The translations under genes and the position numbers were made by a program. A DNA stretch of 64,000 nucleotides, taken from positions 112,040,183 through 112,104,182 of the forward strand of contig OY998180.1 in assembly GCA_963921935.1 (NCBI GenBank), read 5' to 3'. Origin of the DNA: Galeruca laticollis. Its lineage: Eukaryota > Arthropoda > Insecta > Coleoptera > Chrysomelidae. The first letter of the stretch is position 1. Each line of letters starts with the position of its first letter. The notes below the pieces were generated by a model. The model saw only the letters and a program-made list of their open reading frames with translations. It had not been told where the DNA came from and searched no databases. Positions 10,281-22,228 of the stretch are shown one piece after another.

Positions 10281-11318
10281 TTATAAATGTTCGAACTGCA
10301 GCCCTTGCTGTATTTGACAGTAACCCAAACGGTGTACAAATTCTTGTTGAAGCTTGTTTATTGTGTCTTGAGAAATATTGTTTATTGTTATCCGCATTCT
10401 CTCTTTTAATTCTTGAATATTTGCTGGTTTCGTTTGATACACAACATTCTTCAGATGGCCCCACATAAAATAATCCAAAGGATTGAAATCTGGTGACCTC
10501 GCTGGCCATTCAATAGGTCCACGTCTACCAATCCACCTGTTCGGAAAAATTTCATCTAGATACCTTCTAACATTTACAGCATAATGTGGAGGTGCACCAT
10601 CCTGTTGGAACCATAAACTTTCATCACAACATTCAGGATTACGTCTGCTGGGATACAAATTACGTAAAGTAGGTACGAGATACTCCCTTAAAAACTCAAG
10701 GTACGTTGCCCCATTTAAATTACCTTCGATAAAGTAGGGTCCGATGATTCGATTTCTTACAATTCCAGCCCATACATTTACCTTTTGCGGGTATTGTGTA
10801 TGATGCTCACGCATCCAGTGGGGGTTTTCTTTGGCCCAGTATCTACAATTTTGACGGTTAACCTCGCCTTTTAACGTGAAAGTGGCCTCATCAGAAAAAA
10901 TAATGTTTTGTATCAAGAGAGGGTCTCGGTGACATTTATCCATCATTATTTCGCAAAATTGGATTCTTCTATCGGGATCATCTTCGTTTAATTCATGCAC
11001 AAGTTTGATTTTATAAGGATGCCATTTTTCAAGCTTCAATAATTTGTGTACCGATGTTTTGCTAACACCGATATCGCGACTAACTTTACGCACAGAAGTG
11101 TGCGCGTCTTCTTCAAAACTATGTAAAACATCTAATGATGTATCAGCATTTGCAGAGGGACGACCTGATTTGCGTACATTTTCAACCGTACCAGTTTCTC
11201 GAAATTTCTTTTCAATCTTACTGACTGTTGAACGCGTTATAGGTCTTTCTGGATATTTATTATTAAACAAATTACACACTTCCATCTGAGTTCGCGATCT
11301 GTCTCCATACCCAATCAT
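10281..11318 (-). CDS. mariner transposase, DD41D type
   Basis: 345 codons. The N-terminal paired-type DNA-binding half has helix-turn-helix segments around residues 10-45 and 75-95, with a GRP linker at 52. The DDE/D catalytic half follows: D143 in FSDEATF, D240 in QQDGAPPH, D282 in PDFNPLDYF. I count 41 residues between the second and third aspartates, which places it in the DD41D (rosa) group rather than classical DD34D. The enzyme would cut and paste the flanking element at TA sites. The natural start is probably an ATG at 11357, 13 codons upstream in the same frame, but codon 8 from there is a TAA stop (11334-11336). The present frame starts at a downstream ATG and lacks only the extreme N-terminus. 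The catalytic domain is uninterrupted. Confidence 0.93.
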   Translation of the reverse strand: MIGYGDRSRTQMEVCNLFNNKYPERPITRSTVSKIEKKFRETGTVENVRKSGRPSANADTSLDVLHSFEEDAHTSVRKVSRDIGVSKTSVHKLLKLEKWHPYKIKLVHELNEDDPDRRIQFCEIMMDKCHRDPLLIQNIIFSDEATFTLKGEVNRQNCRYWAKENPHWMREHHTQYPQKVNVWAGIVRNRIIGPYFIEGNLNGATYLEFLREYLVPTLRNLYPSRRNPECCDESLWFQQDGAPPHYAVNVRRYLDEIFPNRWIGRRGPIEWPARSPDFNPLDYFMWGHLKNVVYQTKPANIQELKERMRITINNISQDTINKLQQEFVHRLGYCQIQQGLQFEHL

Positions 11319-11633
11319 CCCAAGTATTTCAATTTATTGTTTTACACTTAACTCCATTTCTAATTCAAATTAAATCTAAGCAATAATTAAAACATTCACG
11401 AATACCAAAAATATTGTAGTACTAAACTGTCACTGAACATCAATAAATTAGTAAACAAATAATGACATTTCACAAAAAACTAGACGACTATGTTTTTTTA
11501 AAAATTGATAAGAAATAATTTCTTTCATATTCTGTTTGCTAGACCACAAGTACCAAACATGTTTGGAAACAGCTCATTTTTATTAATCTAAAAATGTAAC
11601 AAACTACAGGGTGTTATAATTAAACCAATTGCC

Positions 11634-11996
11634 ACTAGATAATAAGTATTTTTGATAATATTGTTAATTTAACTAATAAAGAATGTTAGGCGTTACTTTA
11701 TGAGCACACACAAAACTATTGTATTTTTGTCCACCCTGTACCAATTGGAATCAACATGTGATACATTTTTGGAATCAGCTCAGCTAGAGTAATCCGAAAA
11801 TTGAGAGAAAATGGGGGTGTTTCATTTAAAAAAAATGACGGTGACGTCATTACTCGAAAGTAATTCACCCTGTATATTAGATTATTATTTTAAAATACGG
11901 TAAATTAAAATAAAAAATCGACGTGTTTCAGGATTATTTCATAAAATGGTCTGTTTAGCTAAAAATGAATTTGTTCCATACTTTACGGACACAGTG
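11634..11996. repeat. terminal inverted repeat, right
   Basis: Inverted copy of 9891-10253, ending at the TA target. Confidence 0.92.
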
Positions 11997-11998
11997 TA

Positions 11999-14255
11999 TA
12001 TTCTGTGAGTATCTTTCTCTGCAGTAGATGTAATTTATTTCTTTTAAAAGTATTCCACAATCATATCGTTTTCGATTGGTGGTTTTAAGTGGATATGTAA
12101 GAGTCTTTGGTCTTCTTTATTATTTTCTAACAAATAGTTTTAAAATTTTGATTCATATTCACTCCTAATTTGAATATCACTTGCAACTTACTATTTACGT
12201 GGCAAAATTAGTTCCTTTTGAAAGAGAGTTCAAAATTATAACTACTACAATAGTATGTTTTATTCTAATCTGATATCAATTATGAAGGTCTATATTTTGA
12301 GGTTGATAAAATATTCCAATATATATATATATATATATATATTATTATAGAGTGAAACACCCTGTATATTAAATAATAAAAATTAAAGATTGTGCATTGT
12401 AATTAAGAAGAATTTTTTTAAGTCTGAATTTTTTTTTATCATTTGAATGGAGACAATCTGTATGATACACTATTTGATAGAGAAGGCATACACAAGACAG
12501 ACCGTATAATCGTAGGGAAAATTGTGAAGTATCAGAACTTTGTTTATGATAAAAAAAAAACTAATGTTTCTTTATTCTGTGAAATTAAGATAATCTTATG
12601 AATTTGTCAGAAGAAACCAAACAATATTTGTTGAAAGAAATATTAACATAAGAAAGGGTAACTGTTTAGACATAACTAGATAGGAAGCTGTATAATAATA
12701 TGAATTTCAGAAAGCATGACATATGCAAAACGAATATTCATTTTGCACATATATTTGAAGTTAACAGCTGTCATCTAAAAATATTAAGAATTTTCATTTT
12801 ACATACACACTTAGAGATTAACAAATGTCAGTTAAAATTTTTATGAAATATTGTTGGGAGAAAACAATATATGAGGTTTAAGCAATTGAAAAATTTAGAA
12901 TAGAATGTCCTGATATGATGGAGGGACGATTCACTGTTTGAAGTGAAGGTTTTCAATGATGAAATTGATAGTCAATTTTGATTGGTAAATAAACGTTTAA
13001 AATAATCACATCAGCGACAATTACGTTGCTAATGATAAAAAAAATTTGAATGAAAAAAGTTGTTGATTATGTAGACTATTCACTAAGAAGTCTCTTTTTG
13101 GGGTAGCAAAAATTTGGAAGAAGAAAAATTATTTTGGTAAAGAAAATTATTTTAAATATTTGAGAAATATCAGTTTTGGCTATGGAATTCAAGAAACAAA
13201 TACATTATACTTACGAGATATACGTTAATGTAAGTAATTAAGTAAATATTAATAACTACAAAATATAAAAAGGAATTGTTATATATTATGTGGTACTAAC
13301 CGTGACATTTCTTTTATAAATGGTCAATTGTTGTATTGTGGAAGCAATGTCTCGACAATACCTTTCAGAAAACACTGAATCATGGAATTTCATCCAAAGT
13401 GTTTTGATGTTGGAAGAAATACAGCGTCAATTCCTGATTTGGTGGAAATGGACAGGAAGAACGGATTAATTCCAAGAGAGAGAGAACCTAAAATAGATTA
13501 AAGGAACTGATCATTGAGGTGAATAAACAAAAACAGTATAGTGAACAAGGTATTTAAATTCAATTTATTAATACATAAAAAGTTAAACGACTTACCGATT
13601 TGTGTGAAGAACTGAACTTTAATGTTACATTATAATTGTAATTCACCCTTAGAATTAATATCTCACCAGAGTGTGTGTCTGTTGTATGAATGAATCATTA
13701 TTTTAGATAGTTGAATTTCTTCAAGAACAGTTGTAAAAGAGTAATGTATTTATTTTCATCACTTTAAACAACGTTTTGTTTCTTTTAAAGAACGATTTAA
13801 AACTGTACGTTGAGATTTTCATTTCATCTGGTGATTTCCGCTCCATCTATTTTCTATAGGTAGAAGTTTGAACTGACATCTATGAATGGTGCAGAGATTT
13901 GATTCCAAGCAGGGCAGGACCGTATTCAGTTCATAATTATTAAGTAAATAATATATTTTGATCCACAAATTTGTTTTTAAAATATAAAGAATTTATTGAT
14001 TTTGGCGCTAATATTAAAAAATGAAACCGTTTAATTTTTATATACTTGAACTCTACCCTGAGATAAGAAATTTCTCATGCAAGTAGCATAAATTGTTTAT
14101 CACCTATTTAAAATTATCCATATACTGGGCTAATAATAAAAAGTTTAAAGTAAATCTAAACTAAATAAAATATTAAGTATATTTTTTATTACAAAGGATA
14201 AGTCTATCCAGTTTAAAAAAATGGCCCCCAATGTAGGGCTAAAATCTATCCAGTT

Positions 14256-14258
<3 letters not shown>
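11999..14258. other. no recognisable gene; isolated mariner-type end at about 12350-12374
   Basis: Non-coding, AT-rich. A short (AT)n array is at 12319-12342. It is followed by GAAACACCCTGTATATTA, the same terminal word seen inside the DD41D repeats and at 3777; no partner end was found. The remainder holds no frame with a recognisable domain. Confidence 0.45.

Positions 14259-14330
<72 letters not shown>
14259..14330. repeat. (AT)n microsatellite
   Basis: About 36 AT units, the longest in the window. Confidence 0.95.
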
Positions 14331-14333
<3 letters not shown>

Positions 14334-15296
14334 ATATGTGTGTTATAACGGAATTTGTAAGCACGATAGAGGGCGCTTTTTTTGACGGATCGAAACCAAA
14401 CTCGCTACAAAAATTGGTTCGGCCAAAATCTTGGATGAGTTCGTTAACGGGCCAAATCGGCCCAGCAGAAACAAAATGGCGGACTGTCAAAATTGAAAAA
14501 AAATAGTATTTCTTTTGTTTTTGATCTGACGCAAAAAAGTTACTAATATTTTTTTAGAACTTAACACGTTCTATAACTTTTGTGTGAAACAATTTTTTCT
14601 AAAACGTACATGAAAACATTTATTTAAGAAAATTTAAATTTTGTTTTTTTTTGTTTTGGATCTGATGCAAAAACTTACTGAAATAAGCCGTCCAATTGGT
14701 CTTGTGTCATTGGGATTTTTAATATACCTTATTTTTTTGTTGAATATTTGGAATTCAGTAAACTGTTGGCTATAGGCAATGTGCTTTTAAGCCTGCGCCC
14801 CATCAGTAGGTCACTTGTGGATGGTGAATCTTGTTTTGGCGTAATGTTATAAGTTAGTACTGCCAGAAACGGTTCAGGACAGACATTCCGTGTACTATAG
14901 AATTGTAGCGACTATTGTATTCTACATAGCTGAGGTGACTATCGCAATTTTCGGTATTACGAGTACAACTTTAGTATATCGCTTTGAAACTAGGGAATTG
15001 CTAGAATAAGCGGTTGGTTACGCGATTTTCGTTGAATTGACAGCATCTTAGACAAGAACTCCTTGTCTTTGGAAAGCATAAACAATAAAATTACGTTCTC
15101 TATGTGTGACAGTCTGTCGCCAACAAAATAGTTATTTGAAATTCAAAAAAAAATACATGGATTAATAACAATTAACATTAATAATTTTGGATTGTTTATT
15201 TTATACTGAAAACAAATTATCTTTACCGATGTAAGTACATATTTTATATATTGTTATTGCTTGAAAAAATCTTATTTCTAATCACACAGAAATTAG
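14331..15296. other. 5' non-coding region upstream of Harbinger transposase
   Basis: No coding motif seen. The Harbinger left terminus should lie here, but I could not identify terminal repeats or a 3-bp target duplication. Confidence 0.35.
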
Positions 15297-16777
15297 GTGG
15301 TAAGCACAATGTTTTATTATCAGATGTTACCAGTTAACGTACTACATGCAATATATGAACATGATTTAAATAGAAGAGAACATATTCGTCAGCATAATGT
15401 AGAGCGGAGAATTATGAGGGACAATAGTGATCCATTTTCTTTACGAAATGAACTTTTTGTAGGGTTTTTGCGCTCGAATAAAGACATGGTTCGATATGTT
15501 TGTGCTCAAATAATCCCTCGTCTACGAGAAAATGACAATATAATTCCAATTCCAATAATGCTGAAGCTATTAACTGTTCTCAACTTTTTTGCAACTGGTT
15601 CTTACCAAAAATCAGTGGGACAAAGTTACAATTTTTCAGTTTCACTGCCTACAGTTTCGAAAATAATCCCTGAAATCAGTGTAGCTATCGAGGAAATGGC
15701 TCCTCAATGGATAACATTTCCAAATTCATTTATTGAAAAAATGGAAATAAAAAGGAGATTTATGGAGGCCTCTAATTTTCCTGGCACAATCGGTGCTATT
15801 GACTGCACACATGTAGCAATAATTGCTCTTTCTGATAAAGAACATAATTATCTGAATCGAAAGGGATTTCGTTCAAAGAATGTTCAAATTGTAAGCTTCA
15901 ATAATATAAATTCAAATTGTAAAAATTATATTATTGTTGAATTTTCAGATTTGTGATTATAATCTCAGAATATTAAATATTAATGCAGTATATGTAGGAG
16001 CAACTCATGACAGTTTTATTTGGATGCAATCAGCTGTACAACGAGAACTGGAAAGATGTTATAACTTATAAAAATGATATATCTCAGCTAATGAAACATG
16101 TACATTGAAATTTCACATAACATTATCCTCATATCTTAATTTCGGTAGGTGAAAGAATTACTTTGCTAGTAGGTGACTCAGGATATTCTCTACAGTGTTG
16201 GTTAATGACACCAAGTATAGCTCCACTCGAAGGGACCCCTGAATATCGTTATACCCATGCTCAATTAAAAGCAAGAAATTGTGTTGAACGCTGCATAGGA
16301 GTTTTTAAAAGTATGTTTAGATGCATTATGGGTGAAAGAAAACTGAGATATGAACCACAGAGAGTTGGGCACATTATAAATGCATGTGCAGTTTTGCATA
16401 ACATTTGTATTTCTGGCCGTCATAATATAGTAAATCCAGTTCCAGACGTACCAATCTGCAATCGCCGTAATGTTGTAAATAATATTGTAAACCCCGGTGT
16501 ATTCACACAAGAAATGACATTATTATTATATATTTTAGTTAAATATGCAATTTTGTGTCATTGCACTTTCAATCGCATTGTATTTCTATCATCATTTATT
16601 AAAACTCTACTCAAAAGACGTTTTTTATTTGGGGAATTAAAAGGAACTAGTTTTCATTCATTTTTTTATGGCATCATCATTAAACAAATACACAAATATT
16701 ACACTAAAAAACATCAAAATATTGCACTTAGAAATAAAAAAACATTTGGCGTACCAATACAAAAACACGAACATTGA
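15297..16777 (+). CDS. PIF/Harbinger transposase (HARBI1-like nuclease), probably degenerate
   Basis: The N-terminal helical region (FLRSNKDMVRYV, LKLLTVLNFFATGSYQ, SLPTVSKII) and GAIDCTHVAI with the first catalytic aspartate are typical of DDE_Tnp_4 nucleases. A 58-bp intron (15891-15948, GTAAGC...TTTCAG) interrupts the gene after NVQI. The next exon encodes THDSFIW with the second aspartate, then reaches a TAA near 16067. The frame resumes from about 16150 with LLVGDSGY and ARNCVERCIG, carrying the catalytic glutamate, and runs to 16777. The stop could be spliced out only with a weak donor, so the gene is possibly inactivated. The conserved domain appears to end near 16510; the remainder is low-complexity. 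The enzyme would need a Myb-like partner, a candidate for which is encoded on the opposite strand at 19.0-19.9 kb. Confidence 0.85.
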
Positions 16778-17289
16778 AACAACAAATAAACATTAAAATA
16801 TTACACTTAAAAATAAAACATATTTGGCATAGCAATATAAAAATATTAACACTAAACAATAGTGAAATATAACAAGAAAAGATTTTTGGCATAAGAAACC
16901 AAAGATAGTAGCATTAAAAAACAAGGAAAAAACATTTAAAGGTCTTTCTGATAATGAAACGTTGAACATGTTTAGGCTAGACAGATCTTTTAACGTTTTA
17001 GATAATGACAAGACTAGTAGTACTAAACACGTAGAGTGTTTGACTATCAGTAAAGTGGTAAAATATTACACTTACACTTAGAAACAGCAAAATATTGCAT
17101 ATAATTGTACCTTAAAATAAAAAAGAAATTGGCATAAAAGAGTATGGGTTCAATCTTTAATTTTCAGAAAAATCTGATGTTATTGGATTGCGTAGTTCAT
17201 ATGAATCTATTAACCGACATATAGACATATATTGTCAGATAAAGACTTTAGATTTGTATTGTAACGTTTTTATTTTTCTTATATTTCGA
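16778..17289. other. Harbinger 3' non-coding sequence
   Basis: Low-complexity sequence with repeated ATATTACACTTA..AATAAAA-like phrases at roughly 60-80 bp spacing between 16690 and 17110, a degenerate short tandem. No domain-bearing frame. Confidence 0.4.
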
Positions 17290-18870
17290 AATCGAATAAT
17301 TTATATTCCAGTGCGGCCCTGGCGTAACAATATTTCCTTCGAACTGTGTAGAAGATCGTTTCTACGACCAATAAACATAAAATTACCGGAGTATAATAGA
17401 TCTTTGAACGCCGAAAAAGGTTTATTACGGCTCAATCGGGATTTTCAATTAAACGAAGTGACAATTGGATGTACTTCAAAAAGATACGATGAATACACAA
17501 TAGTTTTATGTATCACTTTCGGAAAAGGAAGGTACCTTTTATGAAATTCTGGGTAGACAGCGTAATTTGTGCATTCACTGCCCGATTCTTTTTATATGGC
17601 TTTTTAGAACTAATTTTACAGTTATTTAGAATTTAAAAAAAAAGCTATCGATCCCCAAAAATCTCGTCACGAGAGTCAGTCAGCGACCGATTCTCAACGC
17701 AAGTAGTTGAAAAAGTTCTGGTAGGGTCAGCGTGAATTATCGTATCATTATTTAGTGCAGCTATCGAGATTGAGTCTACGAAGATTACTTCACCGAAGCG
17801 GTGGTGATTTTCTTAGTTATCAAAATTGAGTTATCGTATCGTATCGTACTAAAGTATCGGTATTTCCTGGGCTCAGTCGTCGAATTAAAATTACCGAAGT
17901 ATATATTTATTGTGTTTATTACCGACATTAAATTACCGAAGATTTCCGAGTGTCTGTGATCTGTTCCATCACGTGGCGAGGGTAGATTACTTATCACAAG
18001 TACCTACTATCCTATATTTTTAAATCGACCTAATCGAGAAACCACGCCTCCAGCGTTGATGCAAGTATCTTCACTCGAGTAGTAATGTGGTGATTGGATG
18101 GAAACAATTGGACTCAGGTATCGTAAATGATTATTTAGTATCTCTCCTGGAGTAATCGCACCCGTTCTTAGTCGATGGTGGAAAGATTAGTTTAGTGTCA
18201 CGCTATTTCTTTAGCGAAAGAACCATACGGTCAGAACTATTTTATTACGATAACGAGTTTATTGATTACTTATATTGCCATTGTTTTAGAGAACCTTTGT
18301 TTATGTTTTATAGAATAATCGTTAGGAAATTCGGCGTGCACGTCAAATCTAGATTAAATTATTTTCCCGATATTGACATAACTTTCACAAAGCCTATGTG
18401 TTCTTTGTTTCCAAGTAATTTAATAATATAATATCCTACATTTTCTTTTTTGAATAAACGGAAAATAATTTCGTTAATAATTTAATTTTTTAGTTCGCAA
18501 ACTCTGCGACATTTATCGTTTGGGTATGTATATGATTTTGAATTGTATATTTGTTGTCTCTTGGAGACTATTTATTTCTCGAACAATTACCGTGTAGTGT
18601 TTAGTGATAATTTGTTTTTATGTATATATTAATTTTGTTTGCGGTACCAGGTTACGCATGTACCCATATTGTAAATATTTTTGATGTTTTGTTCACTGAC
18701 GCTGGTAAAACCTGTTAATAAACTGGTTAACATAATAAACCGCGTTTTAGTGAGTACTTCCCAAACCTCCACAGATACACTACCAAAAATACCTCACTTT
18801 TTATAATTTCTCTCGCTTATCGCAGTTTTTGAAATTTTTCCTGTGAATTAAAATTTCTGGCGCCCTTTAA
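17290..18870 (+). other. possible LTR or foreign insertion between the Harbinger genes
   Basis: Composition changes here: more GC, several TATCG/GTATC phrases and few stops in 17188-17544. Near its right end are two AATAAA-like signals (18718, 18738) and a TGGCGCCC word at 18858-18865, which resembles a tRNA-Lys primer-binding site after an LTR. I found no matching second LTR, no gag and no target duplication, so the LTR reading is weak. It lies between the two Harbinger genes and could be an insertion. Confidence 0.25.
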
Positions 18871-19039
18871 TTACCTTTCCAGTAGATTAACGTTCCACAA
18901 ATAAACCCACGACTCTTAGCTCTCCAACCAAAACAAGAGTGCCGTTCGCATACGTTCTAATTGTTTATCGCCCAGTATCGTTCCAAATAATAATACGTTA
19001 ACTTGGTCCCATCCAAGGAAACTTGGAGAAATTGGTAAC

Positions 19040-19859
19040 AAACAATAAAACGGTAACAGTATTAATGTCATTTAATACAGTTAATGTGTCTGTCTGCATA
19101 TTTTGAAGATTCTGCTTTAAGTCTTCATTGGACGACTTTTGTCTTTTCGCATGTTGTGTTATTTTGACTTCATTACTACCTACAATGACAATAAAAAAAA
19201 ATTTGAAATTTTCTTTGAACTATTAGTTTAGTTATTTTACATGGTAATAGCTATAATATAAAAGATGAAAATAAAATGGACTATGGACCTTTTAATTTAA
19301 TAATTATTCTGTTTATAAATACCTGATTTAAAAGATGTAGATGGTACATTTGATCAAGTAATTTTTTTACTTTCGTAGATGAAATTTTTTTGTCAATAGT
19401 AGATCTATTGCTACTTGTCAGTGTACATAATTTTCTAGTATTAGTATTGAAAAATGTTCTATTAATTTCATCTGATATCACTTTCATGATTTGATTAGCC
19501 TGATTTGATTCCTCTTGTATATCATCATTATCTACATATTCAATTATAATATTATTCATATTTGATTGAAACTTTATCGATGGGGTCTGGAATTTAAGAA
19601 TAAGAATTTAAATTTAATTAAAAATATTTATTTTTGAATTCAATAGAAAATAAGATGTCTGTTAAGTTCTTGTTTACTCACCTCTTCTATTCCCAGTTCC
19701 CTTACTTGATCACCTACAATTGCCTTTCTTCTCATTAGATTCAGTATTCTCTCTTCAATTTCAGAAATGAAGATTTTTTTGTTTTCACCACCTCCTGTTG
19801 CCACTTGCTCTGCTTGAAGTTTGGCCCATTTACTTTTCGTCTTGGATTTCCAATCTGTT
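19040..19859 (-). CDS. Myb/SANT-like accessory protein of Harbinger (N-terminal exon missing)
   Basis: Three minus-strand exons can be followed. Exon A (about 19859-19682) encodes TDWKSKTKSKW, a GGGEN segment and IEERILNLM...IVGDQV, features of Myb_DNA-bind-type proteins accompanying Harbinger; it ends at a GTGAGT donor. Exon B (19586-19323) starts after a TTCCAG acceptor and encodes an acidic linker and a helical segment. A further stretch from about 19179 encodes KRQKSSNEDLKQNLQNMQ, a C-terminal coiled region, but joining it to B by the visible sites is off by one base. Such proteins bind the element ends and bring the nuclease to the nucleus. The first SANT exon is absent; a Gypsy fragment starts at 20114 where it would lie. 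Confidence 0.6.
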
Positions 19860-20113
19860 ACTATTTGAAAATAGATTTCATATTGCAAAGTATTTTAACA
19901 ACAACAAAATTGTCAATCTAGGACTTCCACTTGCGATTTTAATTTCATTAAATCTATAAATATTAAATTATGGTACTGGCAAAGTTGATCTGCCTCAGAC
20001 GACAAACATTCAAAGCTTATCCAAACACAATTACAAACATAACCCCACTAAAACAAATTCGGTAGTACAAGACAACTATAATTTGCTGAAATAGTCTACT
20101 ACAACAATGAATT

Positions 20114-20770
20114 TCAACGGATATTGGCTTTTAAAATAAACTCCGATTTTTTTCCAGGTAAGTTCTGGTACTTCATGAGGCAGCAATTTGTATTGCCTCT
20201 CGAGTATTTTTGGCAAATTGAGCAGGACAAAACATTCTCTATATCTACCGAAAGATCGGGCCAGTAAACTGAGTTTTGGGATAGCAGTTTAGAGGACACA
20301 ACACCTTGGTGAGAATTGTGTAGCAGGTCAATAAATTCACGTTGAAGAGCTCTTGGAACTATAATTCTCTTTTCAAAAAATAAAATATTTTTATTCAAAA
20401 TATTTATCTTTAATAAGCCAAAACTGTTTGATTGATGGAGGAACATTAGATTTGTACTTTGATCATCCATGGAGCACATAGTAGTTTATTGTATTCAAGT
20501 CAATATCCTGATCTGTCTCACATAGTAGCCTTTTTTCATTTACGGTTGATGTTGAGATAATGCAATATACTACAATCGGAGAGCTCCACGGACTGGTAGA
20601 AGATTCTATCACTCCCTCAACTAGCATCGTGTCTATCTCGGCATTGCACACCTTCTGCATTTTTGGATTTTGAGGCTGGTATCTCTGTTTGATTGGTCGG
20701 GGCTGTAGCAGATGGATTTCGTGCTCAATGAGCGTAGTCGGACCTCGAATTTTCTCAAACAGCGGGAGTT
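20114..20770 (-). pseudogene. Ty3/Gypsy pol fragment: RT start joined to integrase zinc finger
   Basis: From 20760 leftward the frame reads a Gypsy reverse transcriptase N-terminus (QPRPIKQRYQ, then EIDTMLVEGVIESSTSPWSS). This is followed after an abrupt junction near 20480 by the integrase H2C2 zinc-finger region (IVPRALQREFI, HNSHQGV, CSICQKY). RNase H and most of the RT, including the YxDD box, are missing between the two, so this is an internally deleted copy. A PQNPK spacer before the RT is typical of Gypsy. It borders the Myb-like gene on one side and a LINE on the other. Confidence 0.8.
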
Positions 20771-20801
20771 AGTTGATCAAGAAAGTATTTAACTTCTCTT
20801 T

Positions 20802-22010
20802 TTGATCTTTAGTCAAGTTTATTTCTTCAGTCAAGTTTATTTCTTCACAAAAAAACCCGCTTTAGCTATATTTGTTGACCTCTCTAAAGCCTTCGATACT
20901 GTATCGTACGACATACTATTGTATAAGTTGCAGAAATATAGACTTAAAGGCAAAATCTTCCACTTATTAAGCAGTTACCTGAAAGACCGACAGCAACAGG
21001 TAAAAATCGGCGATGTCATCAGTGAACCGAGGACAGTAACCTATGGGGTACCGCAAGGTTCTGTTCTCGGACCGCTTTTGTTTACAATTTATATAAATAG
21101 TTTATTGAATATGGACTTGAAGGGTACAATAACGAGCTTCGCTGATGACACTGTGATATTCTACAAATCAGACTCTAGAGCAAATCTAAAACGAATGGCT
21201 GAAACCGATTTCTCTTTGATTAAAAAATGGTTTTGTCTGTAATAAACTTACCCTCAACATCGACAAAACCTACTATTTGCCATTTGCGTCCTACTCGAGT
21301 ACCCTGCCTGACATGGGAAATCTCAAAATCGACGATATGACGGAAATACCAGAGGCGCAATATGCTAAATATCTTGGGATAATTATCGATAAGAATCTTC
21401 GTTGGGATCTGCAAATAAATAATATTGCAAAGAAATTAAGAGGTCTCATTAGTAGGTTTAAATTTCTAAGAGGATTTTTAAGCATACCACATCTAAAAAC
21501 AGTGTATTTTGCACTCGTTCAGTCACAGTTATCCTATGGCATCCTGGGTTGGAGGGTGTGTATGATAACCATCTAGAAAAAAATTAATATTTTACAAAAG
21601 TGGATACTGAAAATAATCCATGGTAAAAAGCGCACCTTCTCTAGCGATCTTCTGTTTGATATCAGCAAAAATCTTGATATAAGACAGCTTTACTGTCAAC
21701 GAATACTTCTAGCTATTTTTAACAGGAAAATAGAATTAGAAGAAATTGAACACCAATACAATACGCGGACTAGAGACCAAAATATTGTAAAAATACCTAA
21801 ATGTGAAAAAAATATTAAACGGCGATTCTTTGATTACATAGGAGCAAAACTATACAACTCAATTCCAAACAAATAAAAAAATTACATATATTCAGAATAA
21901 AAATTAAGAAATGGATTCTCAGTAAAGAGCGACACATATTTAGAAATATAGTAAATAATCTCTATATTACAGTTATTTTTTCTACTCTAGTTTTTGGTTT
22001 GGATTATAAA
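20802..22010 (+). pseudogene. LINE reverse transcriptase fragment (CR1/jockey group), plus-strand copy
   Basis: The ORF 20802-21242 holds RT motifs: LSKAFDTV with the first catalytic aspartate (about 20880-20900), TYGVPQGSVLGPLLF, and FADDTVIF as the catalytic box. A frameshift at about 21243 passes into 21277-21576, with KYLGIIIDKNLRWD and the thumb region SQLSYGILGW. A further frame continues to about 21990 with a RQLYCQRILL and NSIPN tail. It is 5'-truncated just upstream of the first RT motif and carries at least two frameshifts and several stops. The 3' tail extends to about 22225. It belongs to the same family as the minus-strand copy at 24.3-27.0 kb. Confidence 0.88.
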
Positions 22011-22228
22011 TATTAAACTTTACGTTTATTTTAAATATTAGATTTTAGAACTTATGTATAGATTGACCATAGCTGCACACATAAATGCATCACACACAAG
22101 CTCAGGTTCTTTCCTATTAGAGCATCTGTGATTATTTATGTTTATTTATGTATATTTAATTTGTAACTGTAATAGTAATTTTTTTTCTTTCTTTCAAAAT
22201 AAGTAAACATTACTTACTTACTAAGGGT
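22011..22228 (+). mobile_element. 3' untranslated tail of the plus-strand LINE
   Basis: AT-rich tail after the RT frame, ending in a short (TTAC)n-like repeat (ACATTACTTACTTACT) at about 22208-22225, a common kind of 3' end for CR1/jockey-group LINEs. Confidence 0.5.

Larger units (their letters stand above)
9891..11996 (-). mobile_element. mariner (DD41D, rosa-like) transposon with 363-bp terminal inverted repeats
   Basis: The termini are CACTGTGTCCGTAAAGTATG at 9891 and the inverted equivalent ending at 11996, each flanked by TA (9889-9890 and 11997-11998). The inverted repeats run from 9891 to about 10253 and from about 11634 to 11996 and differ at only a few positions, so the copy is fairly young. 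They contain an internal CAGGGTG motif resembling other mariner ends. The transposase gene occupies the space between on the minus strand. Total length is 2106 bp, a plausible full-length element. Confidence 0.95.

Noticed and set aside
11044..11289. 81-codon plus-strand ORF
   Set aside because: Lies entirely within the mariner transposase on the other strand.
17290..18870. A definite solo LTR
   Set aside because: No second LTR, no target duplication, and the end does not finish in CA; reported only as a weak possibility.
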